Assembly (NCBI RefSeq): GCF_001544575.2
Contig: NZ_FCNY02000011.1
Coordinates: 124,001-188,000, forward strand
DNA: 64,000 nucleotides
DNA from: Caballeronia cordobensis
GTDB taxonomy: Bacteria; Pseudomonadota; Gammaproteobacteria; Burkholderiales; Burkholderiaceae
Direction: 5' to 3'
Both the position numbers and the translations under genes were made by a program. The notes under the pieces are model-generated. The model searched no databases, was not told where the DNA came from, and saw only the letters and a list, made by a program, of their open reading frames with translations. Shown one piece after another: positions 18,310 to 27,007 of the stretch (the stretch's first letter is position 1; the number at the start of each line of letters is the position of its first letter).

Positions 18310-19800
18310 TCAATGATGCGCACCGCCGCCCGCATCGTCGAGTTGCCGCATCACGGCGTCCAGGTTGAACGACGCGGGCTTCTGGCGCGGCGGATACGCC
18401 TTGAAGTTTTCGATCTGCACCGCGACGACCGCCTGCATCGCATAGATCAGATAGGCATGCGAGATCACCCAGTCGTAGTACGTGTTCGAGCTCTCGTCCG
18501 CCCGCTCGAACGGATCGCGACGAAGGTTGAACATCTTCGGAATGCGCAGCCGCACGAAGGGTTCGGCCCAGCACGCCAACTGCTTCGCGCGCTGCTCCAG
18601 CAACACCATTTTCCAGTCGCGCACGCGGATCGCCATGACGTCGCCGTCGTCGCTGATGTAGAAGAACGATTCGCGTGGGCTTTCGTTCACTTCGCCCATC
18701 AGATAGGGAAGCATGTTGAAACCGTCGAGATGAACCTTGTACGTTTTATCGCCGGCTTTGTATCCCTTGAGCAGCTTGTCTTTTATGTCTGGCTCGCCGG
18801 CGGCCGCGAGCAAGGTTGTCATCCAGTCCTGATGCGTGACGATGCCATTAAGCACCGTGCCCGCCGGAAATTTCCCCGGCCAGCGCACGAAGGCCGGAAC
18901 GCGCCAGCCGCCTTCCCAGTTGGTATTTTTTTCGGAGCGAAACGGCGTGATGCCCGCGTCCGGCCAGCTATTGAAGTGCGGGCCATTGTCCGTCGAATAC
19001 ATGACGATCGTATCGTCGGCAATGCCCAGTTCATCGAGCTTCGCCAGCATCTTGCCGATGTTCTCGTCGTGCGCGACCATGACGTCGTTATAGTCGCCTT
19101 GTCCGCTCTTGCCCTTGTGCTTTTCCGCGCAGTGCGTGCGGAAATGCATCGCCGTCGTGTTGTACCAGACGAAGAACGGTTTGCCTTCCTGATGCGCCTT
19201 GTCGATGAATGCGCTGGCGAGCGTGGTCGTTTCCTCGTCGATCGTTTCCATGCGCTTTCGGGTGAGCGCGCCGGTGTCCTCGATACTCTGTCCGCCTTTT
19301 CCGTCGGAGCGGCAGTGCAGCACGCCGCGCGGACCGAAGCGCTTCTTGAACGCGGGATCTTTCGGATAATCGGGATCTTCGGGTTCCTCTTCCGCATTGA
19401 GGTGATAAAGGTTGCCGAAGAACTCGTCGAACCCATGCATGGTCGGCAGGAATTCATCCTTGTCGCCCAGATGATTCTTGCCGAACTGCCCCGTGACATA
19501 ACCCAGCGGCTTGAGCATCTCCGCAATGGTCGGGTCGTCCGCCGACAAACCCACGTCCGCGCCCGGCATGCCGACCTTGGTCAGCCCCGTGCGGATCGGA
19601 TTCTGTCCGGTGATGAATGCTGCGCGGCCCGCCGTGCAGCTTTGCTGAGCGTAGTAATCGGTGAATGCCACGCCCTCATTGGCAATGCGATCGATATTGG
19701 GCGTGCGATAACCCATCTGCCCACGGCTGTTGAAGCTGATGTTCCACCATCCGATATCGTCGCCCCAAAGGATCAGGATATTCGGTTGCTTTGTCGCCAT
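18310..19800 (-). CDS. Type I arylsulfatase
   Basis: A 496-aa alkaline-phosphatase-superfamily sulfatase. LWGDDIGWWN (residues 11-20) supplies the metal-binding Asp pair. SCTAGRAAFITGQ carries Cys55 in the C-X-A-X-R form of the sulfatase motif, the residue converted to formylglycine. GQFGKNHLGD and YSTDNGPHFNSW complete the active site. No signal peptide is seen, which fits maturation by the cytosolic radical-SAM enzyme encoded just upstream (gap 41 bp). AAGGAG 11 nt before the ATG at 19800 fixes the start. It hydrolyses sulfate esters; the natural substrate is unknown. Confidence 0.9.
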   Translation of the reverse strand: MATKQPNILILWGDDIGWWNISFNSRGQMGYRTPNIDRIANEGVAFTDYYAQQSCTAGRAAFITGQNPIRTGLTKVGMPGADVGLSADDPTIAEMLKPLGYVTGQFGKNHLGDKDEFLPTMHGFDEFFGNLYHLNAEEEPEDPDYPKDPAFKKRFGPRGVLHCRSDGKGGQSIEDTGALTRKRMETIDEETTTLASAFIDKAHQEGKPFFVWYNTTAMHFRTHCAEKHKGKSGQGDYNDVMVAHDENIGKMLAKLDELGIADDTIVMYSTDNGPHFNSWPDAGITPFRSEKNTNWEGGWRVPAFVRWPGKFPAGTVLNGIVTHQDWMTTLLAAAGEPDIKDKLLKGYKAGDKTYKVHLDGFNMLPYLMGEVNESPRESFFYISDDGDVMAIRVRDWKMVLLEQRAKQLACWAEPFVRLRIPKMFNLRRDPFERADESSNTYYDWVISHAYLIYAMQAVVAVQIENFKAYPPRQKPASFNLDAVMRQLDDAGGGAHH

Positions 19801-19841
19801 GATTGCTTTCACTCCTTTACGGAAAGGGCGCGACCTTCGCA

Positions 19842-21275
19842 TCAAGAGGTGCGCCGCGCTTCACTGCTCCCTGTGTCGATCGAACGCTGCGGCGCGTCGT
19901 TGCCGTGGCAGAACCTGAACTTTCTGCCGCTGCCGCACGGACACGGCGCATAAGGACCGCGCCGTTTATCTTCGATGGCAGTCATCGCCATCACGTCGGA
20001 CGGCGGGCGGCCACTGCGAAAAAGCTTCGCCATGGTTTCCATTGCAGGACGCGACTGCGTAAAGAACAACTCGAGGCCGGGGCACAGATAGTTTTGCCCC
20101 GCCTCGCCATCGCGCGACAGCGCGAAACGGTCTTTCGGACAGCCGCCGTTGCACAGCGGCCTCACTGCGCAGCTTCTGCACTGGGCCGTGAGCGAATCGC
20201 GTTTGTCGAGTCCGAACTTGCGTTGCGCGGGCGACGCCATGAGTTCGAGCATGTGCGTCTCGTGAATATTGCCCAGGCGATAACCGGGCTCGACGAAGTG
20301 ATCGCATGAATACAGATCGCCGTTGTATTCGAGCGCGGGGCCGAGCCCGCACGTGGGCGCGTGAATGCAGGACAGATGACGGCCGAACATGGCCTCCAGC
20401 GTCACGTCGAACAGTTGCACGAAGACGCGGCCGACGTCGTGGCGCAGCCATTCCTCGAATACATCGATCAGAAACACGCCATACTGTTTCGGGCCGACCG
20501 AGCGATCGGTGACGAGATTGCCGGTCTGCGTGTACAACACGCGCTTGTGGCCCGCCTGTTCGCTCCAGCCGCGATTCGCCAGTTGAATCGTCTGTTCCGT
20601 CGCGCGCTCGATGACAGGAATGAACTGAATCCACTTCGCGCCGAGTTCATCGCGAAAGAAGCGATAAACCGCGCGGCCATGCCGTTCGTTGGCCGCATTG
20701 ACGGTGCACAGGATGTTGAACTCGACGCCATGCTTGCGCAAATGCCGCCACCCGTTCATGACCAGATCGAAGGTGCCCTGCGCGCGACGATCGACGCGAA
20801 ACGTATCGTGAAGTTCGCGCGGTCCATCGACACTCAGGCCCACGAGAAAATCATGCGCTTTAAAAAACGCGCACCATTCGTCGTCGAGAAGAATGCCGTT
20901 GGTCTGAAAGGTGTGCTTCACGACCTGTCCGGGCCTGCGGTGCTTGTCCACGAATTCGACCGCCTGCCTGAAGAATTCGACCTTCATGAGCGTGGGTTCG
21001 CCGCCCTGCCACGCCACCGTGACTTCGGGCGTGCGGTGCGATTCCAATAACTGCCGAATGTAAGTTTCGAGCGTCGCCTTAGACATCCGATGTTTTTCAT
21101 TCGGATACAGCGCCTCTTTCGACAGGAAAAAGCAGTATTTGCAATCGATATTGCAGGTCGAGCCGCTCGGTTTGGCCAGTAAATGAAAGCGCGGCGGCGC
21201 ATCCGGCAGGCTGTGCGCCGGAGAAGGATGTTCAGCACTCGATGACGAAGCGCATGACAGCAACGTGGCCTCCAT
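19842..21275 (-). CDS. Anaerobic sulfatase-maturating radical SAM enzyme with SEC-C tail
   Basis: A 477-aa radical SAM protein. CNIDCKYCFF (Cys41, 45, 48) is the CX3CX2C cluster motif, and TVAWQGGEPTL follows as in anSME. A SPASM region with CIHAPTCGLG, YSCDHFVEPGYRLGN and CRSCAVRPLCNGGCPKDRF binds two auxiliary clusters. The last ~40 residues add APCPCGSGRKFRFCHG, a SEC-C zinc motif as found at the SecA C-terminus. The enzyme converts the active-site Cys of the adjacent sulfatase to formylglycine. It is first in an apparent operon with the sulfatase and glucosidase. Confidence 0.9.
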   Translation of the reverse strand: MEATLLSCASSSSAEHPSPAHSLPDAPPRFHLLAKPSGSTCNIDCKYCFFLSKEALYPNEKHRMSKATLETYIRQLLESHRTPEVTVAWQGGEPTLMKVEFFRQAVEFVDKHRRPGQVVKHTFQTNGILLDDEWCAFFKAHDFLVGLSVDGPRELHDTFRVDRRAQGTFDLVMNGWRHLRKHGVEFNILCTVNAANERHGRAVYRFFRDELGAKWIQFIPVIERATEQTIQLANRGWSEQAGHKRVLYTQTGNLVTDRSVGPKQYGVFLIDVFEEWLRHDVGRVFVQLFDVTLEAMFGRHLSCIHAPTCGLGPALEYNGDLYSCDHFVEPGYRLGNIHETHMLELMASPAQRKFGLDKRDSLTAQCRSCAVRPLCNGGCPKDRFALSRDGEAGQNYLCPGLELFFTQSRPAMETMAKLFRSGRPPSDVMAMTAIEDKRRGPYAPCPCGSGRKFRFCHGNDAPQRSIDTGSSEARRTS

Positions 21276-21568
21276 CGCGTAACGAAATCGTGTAAGCAGG
21301 AATTCGGAAGCAGGGCGTTGCAGATACAGAGGTGATTCGTATTTAAGGCAGCTTGCGCCCGGAAAGCAAACGCAATTTCGCGCTTTTCTCGCGGCTTTCG
21401 ATTCGCAGCGCGCGGCGCAACACGGCGCCTATGGAAACAGGTACATAAGTTTCGAAGCCGCGCGGCTCGCAATCGTGCGTTGCATGGACTAGATTAACGT
21501 TGAACTAGATTAACGTTGACGCAGGCGAGCGCCTTTATCCGTTTGTGACAGTCCATGCGGAGGTGGGT
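21276..21568. other. Divergent intergenic region
   Basis: About 290 bp between the divergent maturase and YidH genes. The only structure I see is a perfect tandem 16-bp direct repeat at 21488-21519, listed separately, and a GGAGG ribosome-binding site at 21559-21563. Confidence 0.4.
21488..21519. repeat. Tandem 16-bp direct repeat
   Basis: ACTAGATTAACGTTGA occurs twice head-to-tail with no mismatch or spacer (21488-21503, 21504-21519), each copy carrying the palindrome AACGTT. It ends 49 bp before the YidH start. It could be a pair of in-phase (1.5-turn) binding sites or a recent slippage duplication. Confidence 0.7.
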
Positions 21569-21970
21569 GTGGCTAACGTGGAAGCGCGCTCGGCAAACCA
21601 GCTCGCCGAAGAGCGAACCGATCTCGCGACGACGCGCACGTTGATGGCCGCCGATCGCACCCTGATGGCATGGACGCGCACCGCGCTCTCGATGATCAGC
21701 TTCGGCTTCACGATCTACAAGCTGCTCGAAGGGTTCCGGGAAGCCGGCATTCATCTGGCGCATCCGCATACGCCCCGAACCATCGGACTTTTTCTCACCG
21801 GCATGGGCACGGTGGCGATGGTGATGGGCACGATCGAGTACTGGCGCTTCATCGCGGGCCTGCGCGCGTATCAGCCCGTCAGCGCCTGGCGGCCGACATT
21901 TTTCATCGCGCTCGTCATGGCCCTTTCGGGCAGTTTTCTCTTTCTGAGCATCATCGTTAGATTGTTCTGA
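21569..21970 (+). CDS. YidH/DUF202 family membrane protein
   Basis: A 133-aa protein with the DUF202 pattern: LAEERTDLATTRTLMAADRTLMAWTRTALSMISFGFTIYKLL, then two more hydrophobic helices (GLFLTGMGTVAMVMGTI and TFFIALVMALSGSFLFLSII), making three TM segments. I prefer GTG at 21569 because GGAGG sits 5 nt upstream; an in-frame GTG at 21545 lacks one. The family is widespread and of unknown function. It is followed by a transporter gene after 32 bp on the same strand. Confidence 0.82.
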   Translation: MANVEARSANQLAEERTDLATTRTLMAADRTLMAWTRTALSMISFGFTIYKLLEGFREAGIHLAHPHTPRTIGLFLTGMGTVAMVMGTIEYWRFIAGLRAYQPVSAWRPTFFIALVMALSGSFLFLSIIVRLF

Positions 21971-22002
21971 GCGTATCGATCTCATTCGAAGGCGCGAGCG
22001 TC

Positions 22003-22848
22003 GTGACTGAAACGCTGATGATTCTGCTCAAGCTCTCCATTGCCGTGCTGATCGCGTGCGTCGGCGCGGGAACTTCGTTATCCGAACTGAATCGCGTATG
22101 GTTTCGCCCCGCGCTATTGCTCCGCTCGCTCGCCGCCATGTATGTGCTGGTTCCGCTGGTTGCGTTCGGCCTCGTGCTGGTCATGCCCATCGAGCGCGGC
22201 GTCAAGGCCGCCTTGCTGACGCTCGCCGTGTCCGCGGGCGCGCCGCTGCTCCCGAAAAGGCTGAAGAGGCTGCATAGCCGGGATTACGTCTTCGGCTTGC
22301 TGATCCTGTCCTCGCTCGTCGCCATCGTCGCGGTGCCTGTGTGGACGGCGTTGTTGAGCGCTTATTTCGATGTCGAACTGAAGCTCCGCATCGGCACCGT
22401 CGTGTCGGACATCGGCAAGACGATTCTTCTGCCGGTCATGCTCGGCATGGGGCTGCGCTTCGCTTTTCCCGCCGCCTCGGAGCGGCTGTCGGGCCGCATC
22501 ATGACGATTGCGTGGCTCGTGCTGGCCGTCTGCGGGCTTGCCCTGCTGATCGTCCATCGCCAGCACCTCGCGGGTCTGACCTGGCAAGGCGTGCTCTCGC
22601 TCATCGCGCTGATGGTCATCGCGCTGTTCATCGGTCAGTGGCTCGGCGGCCCCGATCCGGACGACCGCACGGCGCTCGCGATTGCCTGCGCGATGCGGCA
22701 CGTCGGCGTTGCGCTGGTCGTCGCGGCGGAGTTCGTCGGGCAACGCACGCTGGTGCTCGTCGTGGCGTACTTCCTCACCGCCTTCCTGGTTTCGAGCGTC
22801 TACCTGAGCTGGCGGCGGCGCAGCGCCGCCATCGCGCCCGCCGCCTGA
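22003..22848 (+). CDS. BASS-like transporter
   Basis: A 281-aa integral membrane protein with about nine hydrophobic helices. AVSAGAPLLPKRLKR and TALAIACAMRHVGVAL match the conserved crossover regions of the bile acid:sodium symporter (BASS)/ACR3-like superfamily. The start is GTG at 22003; an ATG at 22018 is an alternative. Substrates of this subgroup are not established. Co-orientation with the YidH gene suggests a two-gene operon. Confidence 0.75.
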   Translation: MTETLMILLKLSIAVLIACVGAGTSLSELNRVWFRPALLLRSLAAMYVLVPLVAFGLVLVMPIERGVKAALLTLAVSAGAPLLPKRLKRLHSRDYVFGLLILSSLVAIVAVPVWTALLSAYFDVELKLRIGTVVSDIGKTILLPVMLGMGLRFAFPAASERLSGRIMTIAWLVLAVCGLALLIVHRQHLAGLTWQGVLSLIALMVIALFIGQWLGGPDPDDRTALAIACAMRHVGVALVVAAEFVGQRTLVLVVAYFLTAFLVSSVYLSWRRRSAAIAPAA

Positions 22849-22857
22849 CGCAGCGCT

Positions 22858-23823
22858 TCACGCATGCGCGTACGGGTTCCGCGCGCCCTTCATCGCAAGG
22901 CAGATCGCACCGACATGCCGATGATCCGTGCCGCAGCATCCGCCCACGACATTCATGCGCGGCAGAAACGCATTCAACGCCCGATATTGCGCGCCGAGTT
23001 CGTCGGGATTGCCGTCGTCCAGATCGGCGGATTCGTCCAGCTCGGCATGACTGCGCCGCGACGCGTTCGCGCGGACGCCGTGGATGCGTTCGCGCCACGC
23101 GCCGCCCTCGCCGAGCACGGTGTCGAAATGCGATGGATGCGCGCAGTTGATCATGTAGTACGCGGCATACGCGTCCGTTTGCTCGTCGGCGCGCTCGATC
23201 ACATCGCGCAACGCATCGCCGGAAGGCAGGCGGCCATCGGTTTCGAGCGTGAACGAAATCGCGACCGGCATGTTGCGCGCCCGCGCGGCATCGATCACGC
23301 CGATGCCTTCTTCGGGATACGTCATCGTGAAGGCCGCGATCATGTCGGCCTCCGTCGATGCAAGCGTGTCGATCTGCGGCTGGTGATACGCGCGCGCTTC
23401 GTCGCGGGTCATGCGCGAATCGATGCGATAGCCGTCGCCGCGCGGCCCCAGACAGCCGCTTATCACGATCGGCGTGCCGGGCGTTTCGAACGCGTCGCGC
23501 ACGCGCACGAGCAGCCCGATCGCGCGGCGATTGGCCTCCGCGAGCGCGGCATCTGAATAGCCGAGCTTGCGGCCCCAGTCCGCGCTCGCGCGCCACGTCG
23601 GCGCTTCGAGCACAAGGCCGACGCCCTCGCTTTGCGCGAGACTCGCGTAGCGCCGGAAATACGCTTCGAGACGCGCGGTGCCCGCTTCATCCTTCAAAAG
23701 ATCGAACGCGGCGAAGCATGGCAACTCGATGCCTTCATGAAAGATCAGCGTCGTCTCGATGCCGCCGTCCGTCATGAAAAGCGCGTCATCGAGCTGGGGA
23801 AGGTGCGTGCGGTACTGGCTCAT
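22858..23823 (-). CDS. Homocysteine S-methyltransferase family protein
   Basis: A 321-aa (beta/alpha)8 methyltransferase. TDGGIETTLIFHEGIELP at the N-terminus and the zinc ligands Cys in MINCAHP and the pair in VVGGCCGTD are characteristic. The family transfers a methyl group from S-methylmethionine or related donors (for example betaines) to homocysteine. GGAG lies 9 nt before the ATG at 23823, preferred over an ATG at 23829. MmuM-like activity is likely, but no SAM/SMM transporter gene is adjacent, so no gene name is given. It converges with the BASS-like gene. Confidence 0.85.
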   Translation of the reverse strand: MSQYRTHLPQLDDALFMTDGGIETTLIFHEGIELPCFAAFDLLKDEAGTARLEAYFRRYASLAQSEGVGLVLEAPTWRASADWGRKLGYSDAALAEANRRAIGLLVRVRDAFETPGTPIVISGCLGPRGDGYRIDSRMTRDEARAYHQPQIDTLASTEADMIAAFTMTYPEEGIGVIDAARARNMPVAISFTLETDGRLPSGDALRDVIERADEQTDAYAAYYMINCAHPSHFDTVLGEGGAWRERIHGVRANASRRSHAELDESADLDDGNPDELGAQYRALNAFLPRMNVVGGCCGTDHRHVGAICLAMKGARNPYAHA

Positions 23824-24040
23824 GGTCATGCTCCGTCAACGATATGCGCGTCAGAAAAGTGCGTCGGCGATGTCGAATGAAAGGAGGAGCTACAACACGC
23901 GCGCCGGCATGCCCGCGCGTGCGGTGCGCGCTGGCGCGAAAGCCTTCCTTACACTTAAATAACATTGCGACGGAGCCACGATACGGCGCGCGCGCGTCGA
24001 GCGCCAAAGCCATTTCGGCAACTTACCGGACAAAACGGCC

Positions 24041-25081
24041 ATGAACGGACGATCACCCGTGCGCATCTGCATTCTTGCGCTGCCCGAAACGTCGGCGTCG
24101 GTGGTGTACGGCATGTACGACATGTTCATGTCGGCGGGCCGCGACTGGGGTCTCATCGTCGAAGGCACGCCGGGCCGGGCGCCCATTGCGCCCGTCGTGG
24201 TGTCGCGTCATGGCGGCTCGTTCGTGGCGGGCAACAACGTGCGCATCACGGCGAACGCCTCGCTCGACGCCTGCGCCGACGCCGAAGTCATCTGCGTGCC
24301 CGAACTGCTGGTGCCGCCCGGCGAGCCGCTCGCGGGCCGCTTCGACGAAGAGATCGCCTGTCTGAAACGCTGCCACGCGCAAGGCAAGATCGTCGCGACG
24401 GCCTGCTCGGGCGCGATCCTGCTCGCGGAAGCCGGCCTGCTCGACGGACTCGATGCGACCACGCACTGGGCGTACTGCGATTTCATGGCGCGGCGTTATC
24501 CGTCGGTGAAGGTGCGCGCGCATCGGGCGCTCGTCGCATCGGGCGACGGCGAGCGGCTCATCATGGCGGGCGGCGGCACCTCGTGGCTCGATCTCGCGCT
24601 GTATCTGATCGCGCGGCTCGCGGGCATCGAAACCGCGATGCAGACGGCGCGCATCAATCTCGTCGACTGGCACGATGTCGGTCAGCAGCCGTTCGCGCGG
24701 CTCGCGCGCACGCGTCAGGCGGAAGACGCGGTCATCGCGCGCTGTCAGTCGTGGATCGCCGAGCACTATGCGCAGCCCGCCCCCGTGAGCGCGATGATGC
24801 AGTTGAGCGGACTGCCCGAGCGCTCGTTCAAGCGGCGCTTTCAGCAGGCGACGGGCATGTCGCCGCTCGCCTACGTGCATACGTTGCGATTGGAGGAAGC
24901 CAAGCAGATGCTCGAAACCGACAGCCAGCCGATCGAAGCTATCGCCAATGAAGTCGGCTACGAAGACGCGGGATTCTTCAGCCGCCTCTTTCGACGCAAA
25001 GTGAGCCTCACGCCGGCGCAATACCGGCGGCGTTTCGGCGCGATGCGCGACGCCATCCGCTACGTCGAAGAGAGCCGATAA
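24041..25081 (+). CDS. GlxA-type AraC regulator (DJ-1/PfpI-like domain)
   Basis: A 346-aa regulator. Residues ~5-190 form a DJ-1/PfpI amidase-like domain with the nucleophile-elbow-like ATACSGAILLAEAG. Residues ~235-335 are an AraC double helix-turn-helix, with the signature ETDSQPIEAIANEVGYEDAG and FSRLFRRKVSLTPAQYRRRF. GlxA-type regulators control amino acid, betaine or amine catabolism. Divergence from the homocysteine methyltransferase gene (217 bp between starts) suggests it may regulate that gene. Confidence 0.87.
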   Translation: MNGRSPVRICILALPETSASVVYGMYDMFMSAGRDWGLIVEGTPGRAPIAPVVVSRHGGSFVAGNNVRITANASLDACADAEVICVPELLVPPGEPLAGRFDEEIACLKRCHAQGKIVATACSGAILLAEAGLLDGLDATTHWAYCDFMARRYPSVKVRAHRALVASGDGERLIMAGGGTSWLDLALYLIARLAGIETAMQTARINLVDWHDVGQQPFARLARTRQAEDAVIARCQSWIAEHYAQPAPVSAMMQLSGLPERSFKRRFQQATGMSPLAYVHTLRLEEAKQMLETDSQPIEAIANEVGYEDAGFFSRLFRRKVSLTPAQYRRRFGAMRDAIRYVEESR

Positions 25082-25093
25082 AGCCCCTTTCGT

Positions 25094-25130
25094 TGTTATA
25101 ATTCTCTCATTGAACGAGCAAAATCTAACA
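25094..25130. promoter_or_regulatory. deoR promoter with TGTTA/TAACA half-sites
   Basis: TATAAT at 25097-25102 is a good -10 candidate for the DeoR-type regulator gene. TGTTA (25094-25098) overlaps it and TAACA lies at 25126-25130, as inverted half-sites. The same half-sites with a 6-bp spacer occur in front of the deoC operon (35647-35662), so these are candidate binding sites of the DeoR-type protein. This is pattern-based inference. Confidence 0.4.
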
Positions 25131-25150
25131 TCACGCATCGCGCCCTTCCG

Positions 25151-25873
25151 ATGGCCAAAAACGACCGCCTGCGCGCCCTATCCGGCGCACTCGAAAAGCA
25201 GAATGTGATGCGCCTGCGCGATGCGGCCGCCTTGCTCGGGGTATCGGAAATGACGGTGCGCCGCGATATCGCCGCGCATCCCGGCCAGTTCACCTATCTC
25301 GGCGGCTACATCGTCAGCGCCGCCGACGTGCCCAACGCGGGCTACACCATCGAGGAAGAGAAGGATCATTTCGCGCAGGCGAAGGCGATCGCATCGAGTC
25401 ATGCGGCGCGTCTGCTCGTCGATAACGAAACCATCTTCATCGATTGCGGCACGACCTTGACGACGCTCGCGCGGCAGATTCCGGCGGAGATGCATCTGAC
25501 CGTCGTGTGTTATTCGCTCAACGTCGCGGAGATTTTGCGGCGCAAGCCCAATGTGCGGATGATCCTGCTCGGCGGCGTGTACGTGCCTTCGTCCGAATCG
25601 TTCGCCAGCGACGAGAGTGTCGAAACCTTGCGGCGCATGGGCATCAACAAGGCGTTCATGTCCGCGGGCGGCGTCGACGAGGCGCGCGGCGTGACGTGCT
25701 GGAACTTTCATGAAGTCGCAATCAAGCAGGCCGCGATGGCGAGCGCGGTGGAACGGCATCTCGTCGTCGATGCAAGCAAGTTCGGCAAGGTGAAGGCCGT
25801 GCGTTTCTCGCAGCTTTCCGAATTCGATTCGGTGATCACGGAAGCAGGGCAAATGGCGCGCGCGCGCGCCTGA
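25151..25873 (+). CDS. DeoR-family sugar-phosphate-sensing repressor
   Basis: A 240-aa DeoR-type protein. The N-terminal winged helix reads RLRALSGALEKQNVMRLRDAAALLGVSEMTVRRDI. The C-terminal phosphosugar-binding domain has FIDCGTTLTTLA, VVCYSLNVAEIL, LLGGVYVPSSESF and VVDASKFGKVKAV. It faces the sugar operon at 25946-35575 across a bidirectional terminator and is the likely repressor of it, released by a phosphorylated pentose or deoxypentose. Confidence 0.87.
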   Translation: MAKNDRLRALSGALEKQNVMRLRDAAALLGVSEMTVRRDIAAHPGQFTYLGGYIVSAADVPNAGYTIEEEKDHFAQAKAIASSHAARLLVDNETIFIDCGTTLTTLARQIPAEMHLTVVCYSLNVAEILRRKPNVRMILLGGVYVPSSESFASDESVETLRRMGINKAFMSAGGVDEARGVTCWNFHEVAIKQAAMASAVERHLVVDASKFGKVKAVRFSQLSEFDSVITEAGQMARARA

Positions 25874-25893
25874 ATCGTTTCGCACCCAAACAG

Positions 25894-25927
25894 AAAGGCT
25901 CGTTCGGAATCCGAACGAGCCTTTTTT
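25894..25927. terminator. Bidirectional terminator
   Basis: GGCTCGTTCGG and CCGAACGAGCC form a perfect 11-bp stem with an AAT loop. A-residues precede it and six T follow it, so it can stop both the regulator transcript (plus) and the long sugar operon (minus). Confidence 0.9.
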
Positions 25928-25945
25928 ATCGCGCTTTCGAAGCCG

Positions 25946-27007
25946 TTATTGACGCCGCCCCAACGCGAACAACGTCCCCGCAACGAGAATGAACGCGCCG
26001 ATAATCACCTTCTGCCAGGTGCTCGGCACGCCGATGAGAATCAGCACGCTATTGATGAGCGTCACGAGCACCACGCCCAGCAATGTGCCGACCACCGTGC
26101 CCGTGCCGCCGGTAATGCGCGCGCCGCCGAGAATCACGGCCGCGATCACGTCGAGTTCCGTGCCGACGAGATCGAACGGATTCGCGAGACGGTTCGTCGA
26201 TACATGGAGAATTCCCGCGACGCCCGCGAGCAGGCCGGTATAACCGAACACGAACAGATGAACCGCGCGCAGGTTGTAGCCGAGACGTTCGGCGATCGCG
26301 AGCGAGCCGCCCATCGCATACACGCCGCGGCCCATCATCGTGCGGTTCAGGAGCCACCACGTGACCACCGCCGCGATCACGAGCGCAAGCACGGATACCG
26401 GCAACACGGCGCGCAAGCCATCGGGCGTGTGATAGAAAAACAGCGGCAAGCGCCCGAACGTATCCATGCTGTGCGGGATGTTCATGAAGAACTGCGTGCC
26501 GACGAAGGTCAGCAGCAAGCCGCGATACAGATACTGCGTGCCGATCGTGACGATCAGCGAAGGCGCCTTCAGCCGATGCACGAGCATGCCGTTGATCACG
26601 CCGAGCATCACGCCGCCGATCGCGCCCGCAAGCAGGATCAGCGCGAACGGGCATTCCGGCCACCACGCGAACACGGCCTTGGTGATCGAATACATCGTCA
26701 ATGCGGCGATGGCCGTAAACGAGACGTCGATGCCGCCCGACGCCAGCACGACGAGCGTGCCGAGCGCGAAAAGCGATACCGTCGTCGCGGAATGCAGCAG
26801 ATCGAACAGCGTGGCGAACTGGAAGAAGCGCGGGTTGAGGCTGCCCACGACCAGACACGTCACCACGATCAGCCCGACCGTGAACCACTCGGGATTGCGC
26901 ATCAGCCGCGCGTACAGATTGCCCTTGCGCACACGCGGCGCGACGTCGGCCACGCGCTGCGGCATCGTCTCGCTTCCCGTGCGGCGGATGGATTCGCTCA
27001 TGCTCAT
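25946..27007 (-). CDS. Sugar ABC transporter permease (RbsC-like)
   Basis: A 353-aa permease of the BPD_transp_2 (ribose/autoinducer-2/rhamnose) family with eight to ten helices. LASGGIDVSFTAIAALTMY, GVINGMLVHRLKAPSLIVTIGT and AAVILGGARITGGTGTVVGTLLG are the family motifs. Its ATG overlaps the stop of the ATPase gene by 4 nt. It is the last gene of the operon and probably pairs with the second permease (29646-30689) as a heterodimer. Confidence 0.9.
   Translation of the reverse strand: MSMSESIRRTGSETMPQRVADVAPRVRKGNLYARLMRNPEWFTVGLIVVTCLVVGSLNPRFFQFATLFDLLHSATTVSLFALGTLVVLASGGIDVSFTAIAALTMYSITKAVFAWWPECPFALILLAGAIGGVMLGVINGMLVHRLKAPSLIVTIGTQYLYRGLLLTFVGTQFFMNIPHSMDTFGRLPLFFYHTPDGLRAVLPVSVLALVIAAVVTWWLLNRTMMGRGVYAMGGSLAIAERLGYNLRAVHLFVFGYTGLLAGVAGILHVSTNRLANPFDLVGTELDVIAAVILGGARITGGTGTVVGTLLGVVLVTLINSVLILIGVPSTWQKVIIGAFILVAGTLFALGRRQ

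Noticed and set aside
23912-23962. 17-codon peptide after a strong AGGAGG-like sequence near 23880
   Set aside because: The distance from the AGGAGG to the ATG is too large, and the peptide has no known relative; treated as chance.
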